Positions 35,042 to 44,296 are shown, counted from the stretch's first letter. The stretch: 64,000 nucleotides of DNA from Saccharothrix sp. ALI-22-I (GCF_001984175.1 NZ_MTQP01000069.1:186001-250000); one strand, 5' to 3'. The notes: generated from the sequence alone by a model not told the origin. Program-made: numbers and translations.

Positions 35042-36424
35042 ATGCCAAACGCCGGCGCGCTGCCGAACAGTGAAATGCGGGGACTCGCCAACAGAACGCC
35101 GTGGTACCGGTCGCTGTTCGTGCAGCTGATGATCGCGATATCGGCGGGCATTCTGGTCGCGGTGCTGTGGCCGAAAGCCGGGGCGGCGGCCAAGCCGTTG
35201 GCCGATGCTTTCATCAACCTCATCAAGATGCTGATCGCGCCGATCGTCTTCTGCACGGTCGTGCTGGGCATCGCGCACGTCGGCGACCTCAAGTCGGTCG
35301 GCCGCATCGGCGTGAAGGCCCTGATCTACTTCGAGGTCGTCACGACGTTCGCGCTGCTGTTCGGCCTGCTTGTCGGCAACCTGGTGCAGCCGGGCAGCGG
35401 GTTCGACATCGACCCCGCCACGCTCGCCACCGGCGCGGAAGCCGTTGCCAAGAAGACCAACGACGGTGAGTTGCCGAGCACGGTCCAGTTCCTGGTCAAC
35501 GTCATCCCGACGTCGTTCATCAAGGCGTTCGCGGACAACGCGATGCTCCAGGTGCTGTTTTTCGCGGTGCTGTTCGGACTGGCGCTGGCCAAGCTCCGGG
35601 ACCGCTCACAGGCGGTCGTCGACTTCATCGAGCAGGGCAGCCGGCTCTTTTTCACCATCATCGGCTGGATCATGCGGGTGGCGCCGTTGGGCGCGTTCGG
35701 CGCGATGGCCTACATCGTCGGGCAGTACGGGATCGCGTCGCTGGGCAACTACGGCAAACTGATCGCCTGCTGTTATCTGGCGGCGGCGCTGTTCATTCTC
35801 GTGCTGGCCGCGATCTCGCGGTACCTGGCCGGGGTGAGCCTGTGGAAGTTCGTCCGGTACATCAAGGACGAGCTGTTCATCGCGCTCGGCACGGCGTCCA
35901 CCGAGGTCGTGCTGCCGCGGATCATGGCCAAGCTCACCAACGCGGGCTGCTCGCGGGCGACGACCGGGCTGGTGGTGCCGACCGGCTACTCGTTCAACCT
36001 CGACGGCGCGACCCTGTACCTGGCGATCTGCACGTTGTTCCTGGCGCAGGCGCTCGGCGTGGATTTGAGCCTGGGCGAGCAGATCACCGCGGTGCTCGTG
36101 CTCATGCTGACGTCCAAGGGCATGGCCGGTGTGCCCGGCTCGTCGTTCCTCGCGCTGTCCGCGACGATCGCGGCGATCGGTCACGGCGCCATCCCGGTGG
36201 CCGCGGTCGCGATCCTGCTCGGCGCGGACCGGATCATGGACTCGATGCGGGTGTCGGTGAACCTGCTCGGCAACTGCGTCGCGACGCTGGTCGTGGCGCG
36301 GTGGGAAGGCCAGCTGGACCGGGACCGGCTGCGCGCCGTGCTCGCCGGTGAGGACGTCCCGCCCCTCCAGGACGAGCCCCGACCGGATGACGAGGAGTCG
36401 ACCTTGTCCGGGGCGCCGGCGTAG
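35042..36424 (+). CDS. dctA: C4-dicarboxylate:cation symporter DctA
   Basis: The 460-residue membrane carrier of the DAACS (Glt/DctA) family takes up succinate, fumarate and malate with protons or sodium. It shows about eight spans and two hairpin loops with the family signatures: LIKMLIAPIVFCTVVLGIAH, TASTEVVLPRIMAKLTNAGC, PTGYSFNLDGATLYLAICTL and TSKGMAGVPGSSFLAL. The C-terminus is hydrophilic and acidic (PRPDDEESTLSG). ATG at 35042 is used; MRGLANRTPW at 35075 is an alternative start. A 13-bp stem terminator follows. Confidence 0.93.
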   Translation: MPNAGALPNSEMRGLANRTPWYRSLFVQLMIAISAGILVAVLWPKAGAAAKPLADAFINLIKMLIAPIVFCTVVLGIAHVGDLKSVGRIGVKALIYFEVVTTFALLFGLLVGNLVQPGSGFDIDPATLATGAEAVAKKTNDGELPSTVQFLVNVIPTSFIKAFADNAMLQVLFFAVLFGLALAKLRDRSQAVVDFIEQGSRLFFTIIGWIMRVAPLGAFGAMAYIVGQYGIASLGNYGKLIACCYLAAALFILVLAAISRYLAGVSLWKFVRYIKDELFIALGTASTEVVLPRIMAKLTNAGCSRATTGLVVPTGYSFNLDGATLYLAICTLFLAQALGVDLSLGEQITAVLVLMLTSKGMAGVPGSSFLALSATIAAIGHGAIPVAAVAILLGADRIMDSMRVSVNLLGNCVATLVVARWEGQLDRDRLRAVLAGEDVPPLQDEPRPDDEESTLSGAPA

Positions 36425-36450
36425 TACCACCAGGACCGTAATCCCCCATG

Positions 36451-36489
36451 TCGCGCCACCTCGGCCGCTCCCAGGTCGAGGTGGCGCGA
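36451..36489. terminator. Strong hairpin after dctA
   Basis: A perfect 13-bp stem (TCGCGCCACCTCG / CGAGGTGGCGCGA) with a 13-base loop lies 27 bp past the dctA stop. It is in the gap to the convergent MetE-like gene and probably serves dctA. Confidence 0.75.
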
Positions 36490-36626
36490 TCCCGTTGTCG
36501 GGACGCCGACGGCGGGGTCGGGCGCGGTTCGTTCAGGCGGCGGTCGAGTTCACCGGGTTCCGTCACCGGCGGGGGCCGGTGGCGGAACGGTGAGGCCGGC
36601 GGCGGTCCGGCCCCACCTGCCGGCGA

Positions 36627-37727
36627 TCAGACGGGGCGCCCGCTCCACTCCGCCGCGAGTTGGGCGGCCAGCTCCAGGTTCGCGGCAGCGGCGTCCTCGG
36701 TGCGGCGCCCGTACCCGCAGGCCGCGGAGATGCCGACGACCGGTACGCCCAGGGCGTCCACGGTCAGTTGCAGCGCTTCGCGGGTCTCGTCCGGGTGGTC
36801 CTCGGCCACCACACCCGCGATCACGTCCACTCCGCGCCGCAGGTGCCGCAGCGCGTCGAAGAAGACGGGATTGGTGGGTGGCGGGTTCTTACCGCTGGCC
36901 ACGGGCAGGTGCACGATCGGCATCGGGACGCCGCGTCCGGGCAACAGGTCGGCCAGCCCGTTGAGGAATTCCACGGCCGGGCTCAGGTCGACCGGCGTGA
37001 ACACGGGCACGCGCTCCAGATCGCCGTAGCACAGGTGCAGCACCCACCGGGTGTGCGGCGCGGCGGCGAAGATCTCGGCGGCCTGCTGGGTGAGTTCGAC
37101 GGTGAGCAACGGCCAGGCCAGGTGCGGGGTGCTGTTGTAGGACACGAGCACGGCGGGCGTCTCCAGTTGGAGTTGCACCCGATCGCCCCACCGGGCGGCC
37201 AGTCCGGCGACCTCACCCAGCACGGCGGCCTGCATGGTGGGCATCCACTCCCGGGCGGCCTCCACCGAGCCGAAAGCGAACAGCGCCAGGTCGAGCGCGT
37301 TGGGAATGCCGACCTGCACCCGCAGCGGTTCACCCATGTCGGGTACTTGCAGCCGTTCCAACGCCGCGAACGCCGCCTCGGCCTGGTCGAGCCGGGCGAG
37401 CCCGACGTCCTCGGGGCGCAGCCGGTGGCCCGGCCGGACCCGGTAGTACGGCATGTCGTCGTAGCCACGGCTCTCGCCGCCGCGCACCTGGTCGAGAGCG
37501 CGCAGGGAGACCAGGTGGTGCGTGAGCCAGTCGATGATCCACCGCGGGTCGCGGTCGTACGGGAGGGCGGTCAGCGGGGCGTTGCCGCGGTGACGGAGGT
37601 ACCAGTCCATCGCGGTGGCGGGGTCGTCGCACAGCGGGCGCGGCAGTGAGCCGACGAGGTGGACGGGCAGCGGGCCGTGAGCACGGTCGTGGGCGGGCGG
37701 GTGTGTATCTGCGGTCGTGCGAGACAT
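36627..37727 (-). CDS. MetE-like (cobalamin-independent methionine synthase C-terminal type) protein
   Basis: The 366-residue TIM-barrel protein resembles the catalytic half of MetE and UROD-like methyltransferases. It has an N-terminal strand VHLVGSLPRPL, a substrate-barrel segment VGIPNALDLALFAFGS, RVQLQLETPAVLVSY and RWVLHLCYGDLERVPVFTP. The C-terminal DALGVPVVGISAACGYGRRT carries a Cys in the place of the MetE zinc ligand (GCG). The complete zinc set (His, Cys, Glu, Cys) is not clear, so methyl transfer from folate or to homocysteine is uncertain. ATG at 37727 is chosen over the longer frame because MSRTTADTHP begins there. Confidence 0.72.
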   Translation of the reverse strand: MSRTTADTHPPAHDRAHGPLPVHLVGSLPRPLCDDPATAMDWYLRHRGNAPLTALPYDRDPRWIIDWLTHHLVSLRALDQVRGGESRGYDDMPYYRVRPGHRLRPEDVGLARLDQAEAAFAALERLQVPDMGEPLRVQVGIPNALDLALFAFGSVEAAREWMPTMQAAVLGEVAGLAARWGDRVQLQLETPAVLVSYNSTPHLAWPLLTVELTQQAAEIFAAAPHTRWVLHLCYGDLERVPVFTPVDLSPAVEFLNGLADLLPGRGVPMPIVHLPVASGKNPPPTNPVFFDALRHLRRGVDVIAGVVAEDHPDETREALQLTVDALGVPVVGISAACGYGRRTEDAAAANLELAAQLAAEWSGRPV

Positions 37728-38162
37728 GAGAAGTTGTTCTGCTTTCACTGTGAACCAAGCGTGAAACACCCAGGGCGGTGCAGGATCACCGCGTCCGACT
37801 CCCTGGTGTTGAACGCATCCTGACCGCACCCACCAACCGTGGCCACTTAGGATGATCGACAAGAGCCGACCGTGCAGATCCTCCACGCGATGGTGTGATG
37901 GCCCGGGTCACACGTGAATCCTTTCTGGACAAAAGACCACCGCGGGATCAACGCCCGTTCCCTTTACGCGGTCGGCAAGCCCGGCGTGTCCAACGTTCAG
38001 AACAGGCGTGTCCAACGTTCAGAACAGGCGTGTCCAACGTTGGGAATGGGCGAGTTGAACGTTCGGAACGTCAAGGGCGGGAGTCGGCTACGGAGGTGAT
38101 GACGGAAGTGAAACAGACCCACGCCTGCCGCCCGTTCGAGCAACGGCACTACGCTGCCCGGC
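37728..38162. other. 435-bp divergent intergenic region with repeat array
   Basis: The first 250 bp hold no gene and no clear operator; they should contain the promoter of the left-reading MetE-like gene. Bases 37983-38069 are a dispersed repeat array. Bases 38070-38162 are the leader of the YciO-type gene. Nothing else was recognised. Confidence 0.6.
37983..38069. repeat. Dispersed repeat array 2
   Basis: Three successive forward copies of GCGTGTCCAACGTTCAGAAC are spaced by two bases (22-bp period). The third is altered (AACGTTGGGAAT), and one GAGTTGAACGTTCGGAAC variant follows. Two unit types, GTGTCCAAC and GAGTTGAAC, are thus seen, as in the arrays at 53905 and 59931. Confidence 0.85.
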
Positions 38163-38783
38163 ATGGCGAGGTACTTCGACGTGCACCCGGTGAATCCGCA
38201 GCGCAGGTCCATCGATCAGGCGGTGGCGCTGATCAAGTCGGACGGCCTGATCGCCTACCCCACGGACTCCTGTTACGCGCTCGGCTGCCAGCTGGGCAAC
38301 AAAGCCGGCTTGGACCGCATCCGGCAGATCCGGCACCTGGACGACCGGCACCACTTCACCCTGATGTGTCGTGACTTCGCCCAGTTGGGGCAGTTCGTGC
38401 ACGTGGACAACGCGGTGTTCCGGGCGATCAAGGCGGCGACGCCGGGCAGCTACACGTTCATCCTCCCGGCGACCACCGAGGTCCCACGCCGGTTGATGCA
38501 CGCGAAGAAGAAGACGGTCGGCGCGCGCATCCCCGATCACCCGGTGGCGCTGGCGCTGCTGGAGCAACTGGGCGAGCCGTTGCTGTCCAGCACCCTCCTG
38601 CTTCCCGACCAGGAAGAACCGCTGACCCACGGCTGGGAGATCAAGGAGCGGCTGGACCACGTGGTCGACGCCGTGCTGGACGCGGGCGACTGCGGCACCG
38701 TGCCGACCACCGTCGTCGACTTCTCGCAGGGTGAGCCGGAGGTCGTCCGGCGCGGTGCCGGCGACCCGTCCCGATTCGAGTAA
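38163..38783 (+). CDS. YciO/Sua5/YrdC-family protein
   Basis: The 206-residue protein has the YrdC fold, which binds tRNA and nucleotides in threonylcarbamoyl-AMP synthesis. Motifs are IKSDGLIAYPTDSCYALGCQ (about 26-45), IRQIRHLDDRHHFTLMCRDF, GSYTFILPAT, TVGARIPDHPVALALL and a VPTTVVDFSQGEPEVVRRGA end. It lacks a Sua5 C-terminal domain and best fits the YciO subgroup, whose exact role differs from the housekeeping TsaC. ATG at 38163. Confidence 0.88.
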   Translation: MARYFDVHPVNPQRRSIDQAVALIKSDGLIAYPTDSCYALGCQLGNKAGLDRIRQIRHLDDRHHFTLMCRDFAQLGQFVHVDNAVFRAIKAATPGSYTFILPATTEVPRRLMHAKKKTVGARIPDHPVALALLEQLGEPLLSSTLLLPDQEEPLTHGWEIKERLDHVVDAVLDAGDCGTVPTTVVDFSQGEPEVVRRGAGDPSRFE

Positions 38784-38822
38784 ATCACCTAGGGATCAAG
38801 ACTTTTGCGCCGCCCTGAGGTA

Positions 38823-38836
38823 TGGGAGCGTTCCCA
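38823..38836. promoter_or_regulatory. CebR-type operator upstream of the Cip1-like gene
   Basis: TGGGAGCGTTCCCA differs by one base from the 14-bp palindrome TGGGAGCGCTCCCA bound by CebR, the LacI-family cello-oligosaccharide repressor of actinomycetes. It lies 51 bp before the start of a secreted carbohydrate-related gene, an ideal position for repression. Confidence 0.75.
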
Positions 38837-38886
38837 GAGTGGGTAGCTCGACGCTACCCCTCCCTCAGCGCAGAAGGAGTTCACCC

Positions 38887-39657
38887 GTGCGGAAACGGTT
38901 GTCCTCGGCGGTCCTCGCCGTCCTGCTGTCGCTCGTCGCCCTCCCGGTCGCGGCGGCCTCCGGCCCGGCCGACCACCGGCTGAAGACCTGCCGTCCGGGC
39001 CTGCTGTTCTGCGAGGACTTCCAGAACGTGCCCACCGGCGCGGGCACCAGCCTGAAGTGGGGCGTCGACACCAAGAACGGCTCGCTGGAGGTCGAACGCG
39101 ACCGAAGGGGCCAGAAGACGCTGCACGTGCGCGCCGAGGGCAACGGCCGCGCGTTCCTCAAGGTGGACGACTTCGCCGCGCCGGGCAACAGCTTCTACGG
39201 CCGGGTCCGGGTCAAGGTCGAGGCGTACCCGACCAAACCGGACTGGGCGCACTACACGCTGATCGAGGCCACCGGCGACGGCCCGGAGATCGTGCGCCCG
39301 CTGGGCGGCCAGTACGTGCCCACGCTGGACAAGGTGCTGACGGGTGTCGGCGCGGACGGCGGCCCGACCGGCGACTGGACGAACTGGCGCGAGTCGGCGC
39401 CGGCGAAGGACGACGTGTGGCAGTGCGTCGAGTGGCGGATGGACGCCTCCGACAACCGGATCACGCTGTGGTTCGACGGCGTGCCCAATCCGGACCTGAC
39501 CGTCTCCACCCGTGAGCACGGCGGCAACCAGGTCGACTTCCTGTTCCCGAAGTTCGACACGGTCAAGCTCGGCTGGCAGCTCTACCAGCCGAACGACGGC
39601 AGCTACGACATCTGGATGGACGACATCGCGTTGGGCGCCGACCGCATCGGCTGCTAG
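38887..39657 (+). CDS. Secreted Cip1-like / concanavalin-fold polysaccharide-related protein
   Basis: The 256-residue protein has a Sec signal peptide (VRKRLSSAVLAVLLSLVALP, cleavage near VAAAS-G). A single jelly-roll type domain follows: LLFCEDFQNVPTG, FYGRVRVKVEAYPTKPDWAH, WQCVEWRMDASDNRITLWFD, FDTVKLGWQLYQ and a terminal DIWMDDIALGADRIGC. Paired cysteines near both ends suggest disulfides. The pattern recalls Cip1 (a cellulose-induced protein of Trichoderma with bacterial homologues) and related polysaccharide lyases; activity is unknown. The CebR-type operator upstream supports a role in cellulose use. The GTG at 38887 follows AGAAGGAG. Confidence 0.75.
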   Translation: MRKRLSSAVLAVLLSLVALPVAAASGPADHRLKTCRPGLLFCEDFQNVPTGAGTSLKWGVDTKNGSLEVERDRRGQKTLHVRAEGNGRAFLKVDDFAAPGNSFYGRVRVKVEAYPTKPDWAHYTLIEATGDGPEIVRPLGGQYVPTLDKVLTGVGADGGPTGDWTNWRESAPAKDDVWQCVEWRMDASDNRITLWFDGVPNPDLTVSTREHGGNQVDFLFPKFDTVKLGWQLYQPNDGSYDIWMDDIALGADRIGC

Positions 39658-39714
39658 CTCCAACCGCGAAAAACCAGGCGCGGGCCGGGCGGCGGCGCTG
39701 CTAGCGTCGCCGCC

Positions 39715-39777
39715 ATGTCCTCGTCGTCCTCGGCCATGGTGCCCCGCCACGCGGGCCTGCCGATGCTGGACGGATGA
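39715..39777 (+). other. Short leader-like open frame before the MetRS gene
   Basis: A 20-codon frame (ATG at 39715, TGA at 39775) with three Met codons (positions 1, 8 and 17) lies 65 bp upstream of the methionyl-tRNA synthetase start. Directly after it comes a hairpin. A methionine-sensing leader peptide is possible, but the frame could also be chance or a scrap of another gene. Confidence 0.3.
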
Positions 39778-39786
39778 CGGAAGTCC

Positions 39787-39810
39787 GAGGCCCCTCACCC
39801 CTGGGGCCTC
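39787..39810 (+). promoter_or_regulatory. Hairpin in the MetRS leader
   Basis: A perfect 8-bp stem (GAGGCCCC / GGGGCCTC) with an 8-base loop lies between the short leader frame and the MetRS ribosome-binding site. It may be a terminator or attenuator. No T-box features were seen. Confidence 0.45.
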
Positions 39811-39842
39811 AGCGCTGGGAGCCCCCGCACCAGGAGGTTCCG

Positions 39843-41345
39843 ATGTCGCGCTTCTACGTGACCACCGCCATCCCGTACGTCAACGCGCGCCCGCACCTGG
39901 GGCACGCGCTGGAGCTGGTGCAGGCCGACGTGCTGGCCCGGCACCACCGCCTGCACGGCGACCGCGTGCGGTTCCTGACCGGCACCGACGACAACTCGCT
40001 GAAGAACGTGCTGGCCGCCGAGGCGGAAGGGCTGTCGCCGGAGGAGCTGGTCGACCGCAACTCGGCGGCGTTCGCCGCGCTGCGCGACCCGTTGGCGTTG
40101 TCGTTCTCCGATTTCATCCGCACGAGCCGCGACGCCAGGCACCGGTCCGGCGTCGAACGGCTCTGGCGGGCCTGCGCGGACGCCGGCGACCTCTACCGCA
40201 CGCACTACGAGGGCCTGTACTGCGTGGGCTGCGAGCAGTTCTACCCGCCCGCCGAACTGGTGGACGGCAAGTGCCCCGAGCACGACGTGGAGCCGCAGCT
40301 CGTGGCCGAGGAGAACTGGTTCTTCCGCCTCTCCCGCTACCAGGACCGACTCCACGACCTGATCAGCAGCAACGTGATCCGGATCGAGCCCGCCGCGCGC
40401 CGCAACGAGGTCCTCGGGTTCATCGCCTCCGGGCTGCGTGACTTCAGCATCTCCCGATCACGCGCCCGCGCCCACGGCTGGGGCATCCCCGTGCCGGGCG
40501 ACCCGGACCAGGTCGTCTACGTGTGGTGGGACGCGCTGGGCAACTACATCAGCAGTCTCGGCTACGGCACGGACAGTTCGAACTACCGGCGTTGGTGGGT
40601 GGAGAGCGACCGGCGCGCGCACGTGATCGGCAAGGGCGTAGTGCGCTTCCACGCCGTGTACTGGCCCGCCATGCTGCTGTCCGCCGGCGAGCCGCTGCCG
40701 ACCGACGTCCTGGTGCACGACTACCTCACCACCGACGGCCGCAAGATCAGCAAATCGGCCGGTGACGCCGTCGACCCGACCGAGTTGGCCGACCGGTACG
40801 GCTCCGACGCGGTGCGGTGGTGGCTGCTGCGCGAGGTGCCGCGCGTGGGTGACGCCGATTTCACCGTCGCCCGACTCGTCGCCCGCGCGAACGAGGACCT
40901 GGCCAACGGCCTGGGCAACCTGGTCAACCGGGTGACCGTCATCGTCCACCGCTACCGCGACGGACGACCACCCGTCGCCACCGAGCCCGACAAGGAAGCG
41001 GAACGGCTCGACGCGGCGTGCCGTGACGCGCCCGATCTCGTCCACGAAGCCCTCACCGACTTCGACTTCAGACGGGCGACGGCGGCCGTGTGGCGGATCG
41101 TCGAGGAGGCCAACCGCTACGTCGAGCAGGTGCGCCCGTGGGAACTGTCCCGCGCCGAACGCGGCGGTGACGCCGAGGCGGGCAAACGGCTGGACGCCGT
41201 CATCACCGCCCTGCTGACGGCGTGCCGAGTCCTGGCCACCCAGCTCACGCCGTTCCTGCCCGCGTTGGCCGCACAAATCTCCACGCAGTGCATCTCGCTC
41301 GCAGGCCAACTCCCCCTGCCACAGGTCCTGTTCCCCAGGCTGTGA
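39843..41345 (+). CDS. Methionyl-tRNA synthetase, compact form
   Basis: This 500-residue class I synthetase charges tRNA with methionine. It has the HIGH-type motif PHLGHALELVQADVLARH (about residues 14-31), GTDDNSLKN, a zinc knuckle CVGCEQFYPPAELVDGKCPEH, YVWWDALGNYISSLGYGT, and KISKSAGDAVDPTEL in place of KMSKS. It ends after the anticodon-binding helices without an EMAP tRNA-binding domain. Differences from the housekeeping enzyme suggest a second MetG paralogue, as many antibiotic-producing actinomycetes keep for inhibitor resistance (inference). The ATG follows CAGGAGG. Confidence 0.87.
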   Translation: MSRFYVTTAIPYVNARPHLGHALELVQADVLARHHRLHGDRVRFLTGTDDNSLKNVLAAEAEGLSPEELVDRNSAAFAALRDPLALSFSDFIRTSRDARHRSGVERLWRACADAGDLYRTHYEGLYCVGCEQFYPPAELVDGKCPEHDVEPQLVAEENWFFRLSRYQDRLHDLISSNVIRIEPAARRNEVLGFIASGLRDFSISRSRARAHGWGIPVPGDPDQVVYVWWDALGNYISSLGYGTDSSNYRRWWVESDRRAHVIGKGVVRFHAVYWPAMLLSAGEPLPTDVLVHDYLTTDGRKISKSAGDAVDPTELADRYGSDAVRWWLLREVPRVGDADFTVARLVARANEDLANGLGNLVNRVTVIVHRYRDGRPPVATEPDKEAERLDAACRDAPDLVHEALTDFDFRRATAAVWRIVEEANRYVEQVRPWELSRAERGGDAEAGKRLDAVITALLTACRVLATQLTPFLPALAAQISTQCISLAGQLPLPQVLFPRL

Positions 41346-41491
41346 CTCAGTCAGGCAGGCCTGCTGCCATCGCGATCCACAGCGTCGAAAAATTGGACTG
41401 GATCACATCGCGGCCACCGAGGGACCGAAGGTGGTTGACCGGCCGCCGGAGCGGGTACCTCGAACGCGCGTTCGACGGAAGGGAGACCGAG

Positions 41492-41680
41492 GTGAACCGG
41501 AACCCGGAGAAAGATCCGCAGGACTGGACGACGGGCGACGAGCCGATGACCGGTCCGCAGGAGTCCTACCTGCACACGTTGGCGCAGGAGGCGGGCGAGG
41601 AGGTGCCCGAGGGGTTGACCAAGGTCGAGGCCTCGCAGCTGATCGACCGGTTGCAGGAGCAGACCGGCCGCGGCAAGTGA
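41492..41680 (+). CDS. DUF3072 domain small protein
   Basis: The 62-residue protein from GTG 41492 matches DUF3072. The conserved core MTGPQESYLHTLAQEAGEEV continues with PEGLTKVEASQLIDRLQ and ends in TGRGK. DUF3072 proteins are short, acidic and of unknown function, and are frequent in actinobacteria. AGGGAGACCGAG precedes the start. Confidence 0.85.
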   Translation: MNRNPEKDPQDWTTGDEPMTGPQESYLHTLAQEAGEEVPEGLTKVEASQLIDRLQEQTGRGK

Positions 41681-41827
41681 TCTCGGCGTAGCACGACGCC
41701 AGCCGGTTGTCCGATCCGGACGGCGCGTTTTCGGACAACGAACGGCGTTGTCAGGACGTTGTCAGGTCAGTGAACGGTGTTCATGAAAACGCTCCGGCGT
41801 TGACGAACCGGCGGTTACCGTTCGCTG

Positions 41828-44296
41828 GTGCAGATCCCGTGGAGAGCCGCACCCCGCGCTGCCCTGTCCAGCCCGTTGACGCTGCTGGTCAGCGTGGTCA
41901 CCGCGCTGTTGCTCAGCTTCGTCGTGGCCGCCGCCACCATGCACTCGGCCGCTTCCGGCAGCGCTGCGATCGACTACCAGCAGAACCGGTTGTGCAAGGA
42001 GGCGTTGCACCCGTCGCTGGAGGCCACGGGGGTCGGGGCGGTCCCGCACCAGCACGTCGCCGAGGTCGTGCGGGAGATCACCGCCGCGGTGCCGGACAAG
42101 CGGCCGTTGATCGGCACCTACACGCGGGAGAAGAGGGTCGACTTCGGCGGTAGGCCGACCGAGGCCAAGTTCGGCTACCGGCCCGGCGCCACCGACCACC
42201 TGAAGGTGCTCCAGGGCGGTTCGAAGGACGGCCTCTGGGTGCCGCAGAGCATCGCCGCCACCACCGATCTGCAACTGGGCAAGCGCGGCCTGGGCGGGCG
42301 GCTGCCGCCGGTCACCGCGATCTACGCCGACGTGATCGACCCGCTGCCCGAGTGGTGGTGCTCGGAACGCCACTTCGTCGTGCCCAACGTGCTGGACCGC
42401 GACGAACTCGCGACCGCCGTGGTGTGGATGCCCAGCGCCGAGTCGTTCGCCGAGCTGCCGCCGGAGGCCGCTGACGACACCGACATCACCGTGCGCTTCC
42501 CCGCCGCCGCGCCGCGCACGATCGACCAGGCCCAGGCCCTGCTCACCGAGGGCACCGCCCGCATCGCCCCGATCCGTGGCGGGTTCAACCGCGAGATGTC
42601 ACCGCTGGTCCTACCGGTGGAGAACGCCGCCCAGACCGTGCGGAACGTCCGCTCCGCCGTCCTCCCGCTCACCTTGATCAGCCTGCTCATCGGCCTCGCC
42701 GGCATCGCCACGGTGACCGTCCAGTGGGCGCAACGCCGCCAGCACGAACTGCGGTTGCTCTGGGTGCGCGGCTCCGGCCCGTTCGCGCTGGGCGGTCGCG
42801 GCGTGCTGGAACTGGGCCTGCCGCTGGTGGTCGGCGGCGCGGCCGGGTTGGGCACGGCTCGCCTGCTCCTTCCCGTCTACGCGCCGTCGGACGCGCTGCC
42901 GCCGGGCACCGGGTCGATGGCGGCGCTGGCCGTGCTGGTGGTCGTGGTGCTGAGCATCGCGGTCACGTTCGCCACCGGCGCACTGCGCACGCACCGGCTG
43001 TTCCAGGTCGCGAACCGCGGCAACCGGCTGCGCAAGGTGCTGACCGCCCTGCCGTGGGAACTGGCCACCGCCGCGCTCGCGGCGTGGGCGTGGAACCGGG
43101 TGCAGCACAGCGGTCTGTCCACCACGACGGAGATCGGCGGGCTGCCGCGCATCGACGCCGCCGCTCTGGCGTTCCCGCTGCTCGTCGTGCTCACCGCGGC
43201 GTTGGTGACGGTCCGGTTGGCGCGGTGGGCGCTGGCCGCGTCGCACCGGGCGAGGTTGTGGTCCAAGCCGGTCGCGCAGTTGGCCATCCGCCGGCTCGCC
43301 GCCGCCTCCGGGCCGGTGACCGGCGTGCTGCTGGTGGGCGTACTGGCGATCGGCACCATCGCGGTCGGCACCGCCATCGCGGGGTCGCAGAAGACCGCGC
43401 TGGACGTGAAATCCGGCATGTACACCGGCGCGAACAGCTTCGCCCAGATCAAGCCGGACACCACCGAGCTGCCGGCCTCGTTGCGCGGTGACTCCGCCAT
43501 CGTCGGCTACGTCGAGCAGCACGACCGCACCGCCCTGGTGGTGGACCCGAAGACGTTCCGCGACGGCGCGTTCCCGTTCGAGATCGACCCGGCGCTGCTG
43601 AACGAGCCGCTGCGGGTCGGCAACGTGCCGCGCCGCGAAGTCCGGCTGCCGGGCCTGCCGCCGGTGAACCCGACGGCGTGGGTGCCGTCGTTCCCGAAGC
43701 TCGGCCGGTCCGGCTGGGTCGTGCCGGTCGACCGGATCGAGGACCGCAAGGACGTCGGCTCCTGGTACGTGTGGTCGCGGAAGCCGCTGGGCGAGCTGAC
43801 CGAGGCGTTGGCGGCGGCCGGCGTGAAGTTCCGCAACGTCGGCGAGAGGTCGAAGGCGGTGCGGGGCCTGCCGTTCCTGACGATCCAGTGGACGTTCGGG
43901 TTCGTCACGGCGCTCGGCGCGGTGCTCGCCGTGGTGGCCGCGATCGCACTGCTGCTGGCGGTCGAGGTGCGGCGGCGGCAGAACGCGCTGTCCGGCGCGT
44001 TCAGCGCCCGGATGGGTCTGGGACCGGCCGCGATGCTGCGCAGCCACCTGCTGGAACTGGGCGCCGTGGCCGCCGCGGCGGTCGTCGTCGGGATATCCGC
44101 CAGCGCGGTGAGCACCGGTTTCACCGTGCCCAAGCTCGATCCCGCACCCCGCCTGACCCCGGCACCGGAAGTCCCGAACGTCCTGCCGATCCTGGTGACG
44201 ACGGTGGCGGGCAGCGTGCTGGTGGTGCTGGTGGCGGCGTGGATCGCGGTGCGCTCGGTGCGTTCGGCGAAAATCGGGGAGTTGATCCGTGGCTGA
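41828..44296 (+). CDS. FtsX-type ABC transporter permease
   Basis: The 822-residue permease has an N-terminal membrane helix (about 17-37), a large extracytoplasmic domain (about 38-275, with Cys in NRLCKEALHP and PEWWCSERH), and an FtsX core with helices near 285-305, 330-345 and 370-390. Further helices lie near 415-475, then a second outside domain (about 550-680) and a terminal FtsX block (ITIQWTFGFVTALGAVLAVV). This resembles MacB/LolC-like systems that move lipids, peptides or signals mechanically. GTG at 41828. Its 3' end overlaps the first ATPase gene by 8 bp. Confidence 0.87.
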   Translation: MQIPWRAAPRAALSSPLTLLVSVVTALLLSFVVAAATMHSAASGSAAIDYQQNRLCKEALHPSLEATGVGAVPHQHVAEVVREITAAVPDKRPLIGTYTREKRVDFGGRPTEAKFGYRPGATDHLKVLQGGSKDGLWVPQSIAATTDLQLGKRGLGGRLPPVTAIYADVIDPLPEWWCSERHFVVPNVLDRDELATAVVWMPSAESFAELPPEAADDTDITVRFPAAAPRTIDQAQALLTEGTARIAPIRGGFNREMSPLVLPVENAAQTVRNVRSAVLPLTLISLLIGLAGIATVTVQWAQRRQHELRLLWVRGSGPFALGGRGVLELGLPLVVGGAAGLGTARLLLPVYAPSDALPPGTGSMAALAVLVVVVLSIAVTFATGALRTHRLFQVANRGNRLRKVLTALPWELATAALAAWAWNRVQHSGLSTTTEIGGLPRIDAAALAFPLLVVLTAALVTVRLARWALAASHRARLWSKPVAQLAIRRLAAASGPVTGVLLVGVLAIGTIAVGTAIAGSQKTALDVKSGMYTGANSFAQIKPDTTELPASLRGDSAIVGYVEQHDRTALVVDPKTFRDGAFPFEIDPALLNEPLRVGNVPRREVRLPGLPPVNPTAWVPSFPKLGRSGWVVPVDRIEDRKDVGSWYVWSRKPLGELTEALAAAGVKFRNVGERSKAVRGLPFLTIQWTFGFVTALGAVLAVVAAIALLLAVEVRRRQNALSGAFSARMGLGPAAMLRSHLLELGAVAAAAVVVGISASAVSTGFTVPKLDPAPRLTPAPEVPNVLPILVTTVAGSVLVVLVAAWIAVRSVRSAKIGELIRG

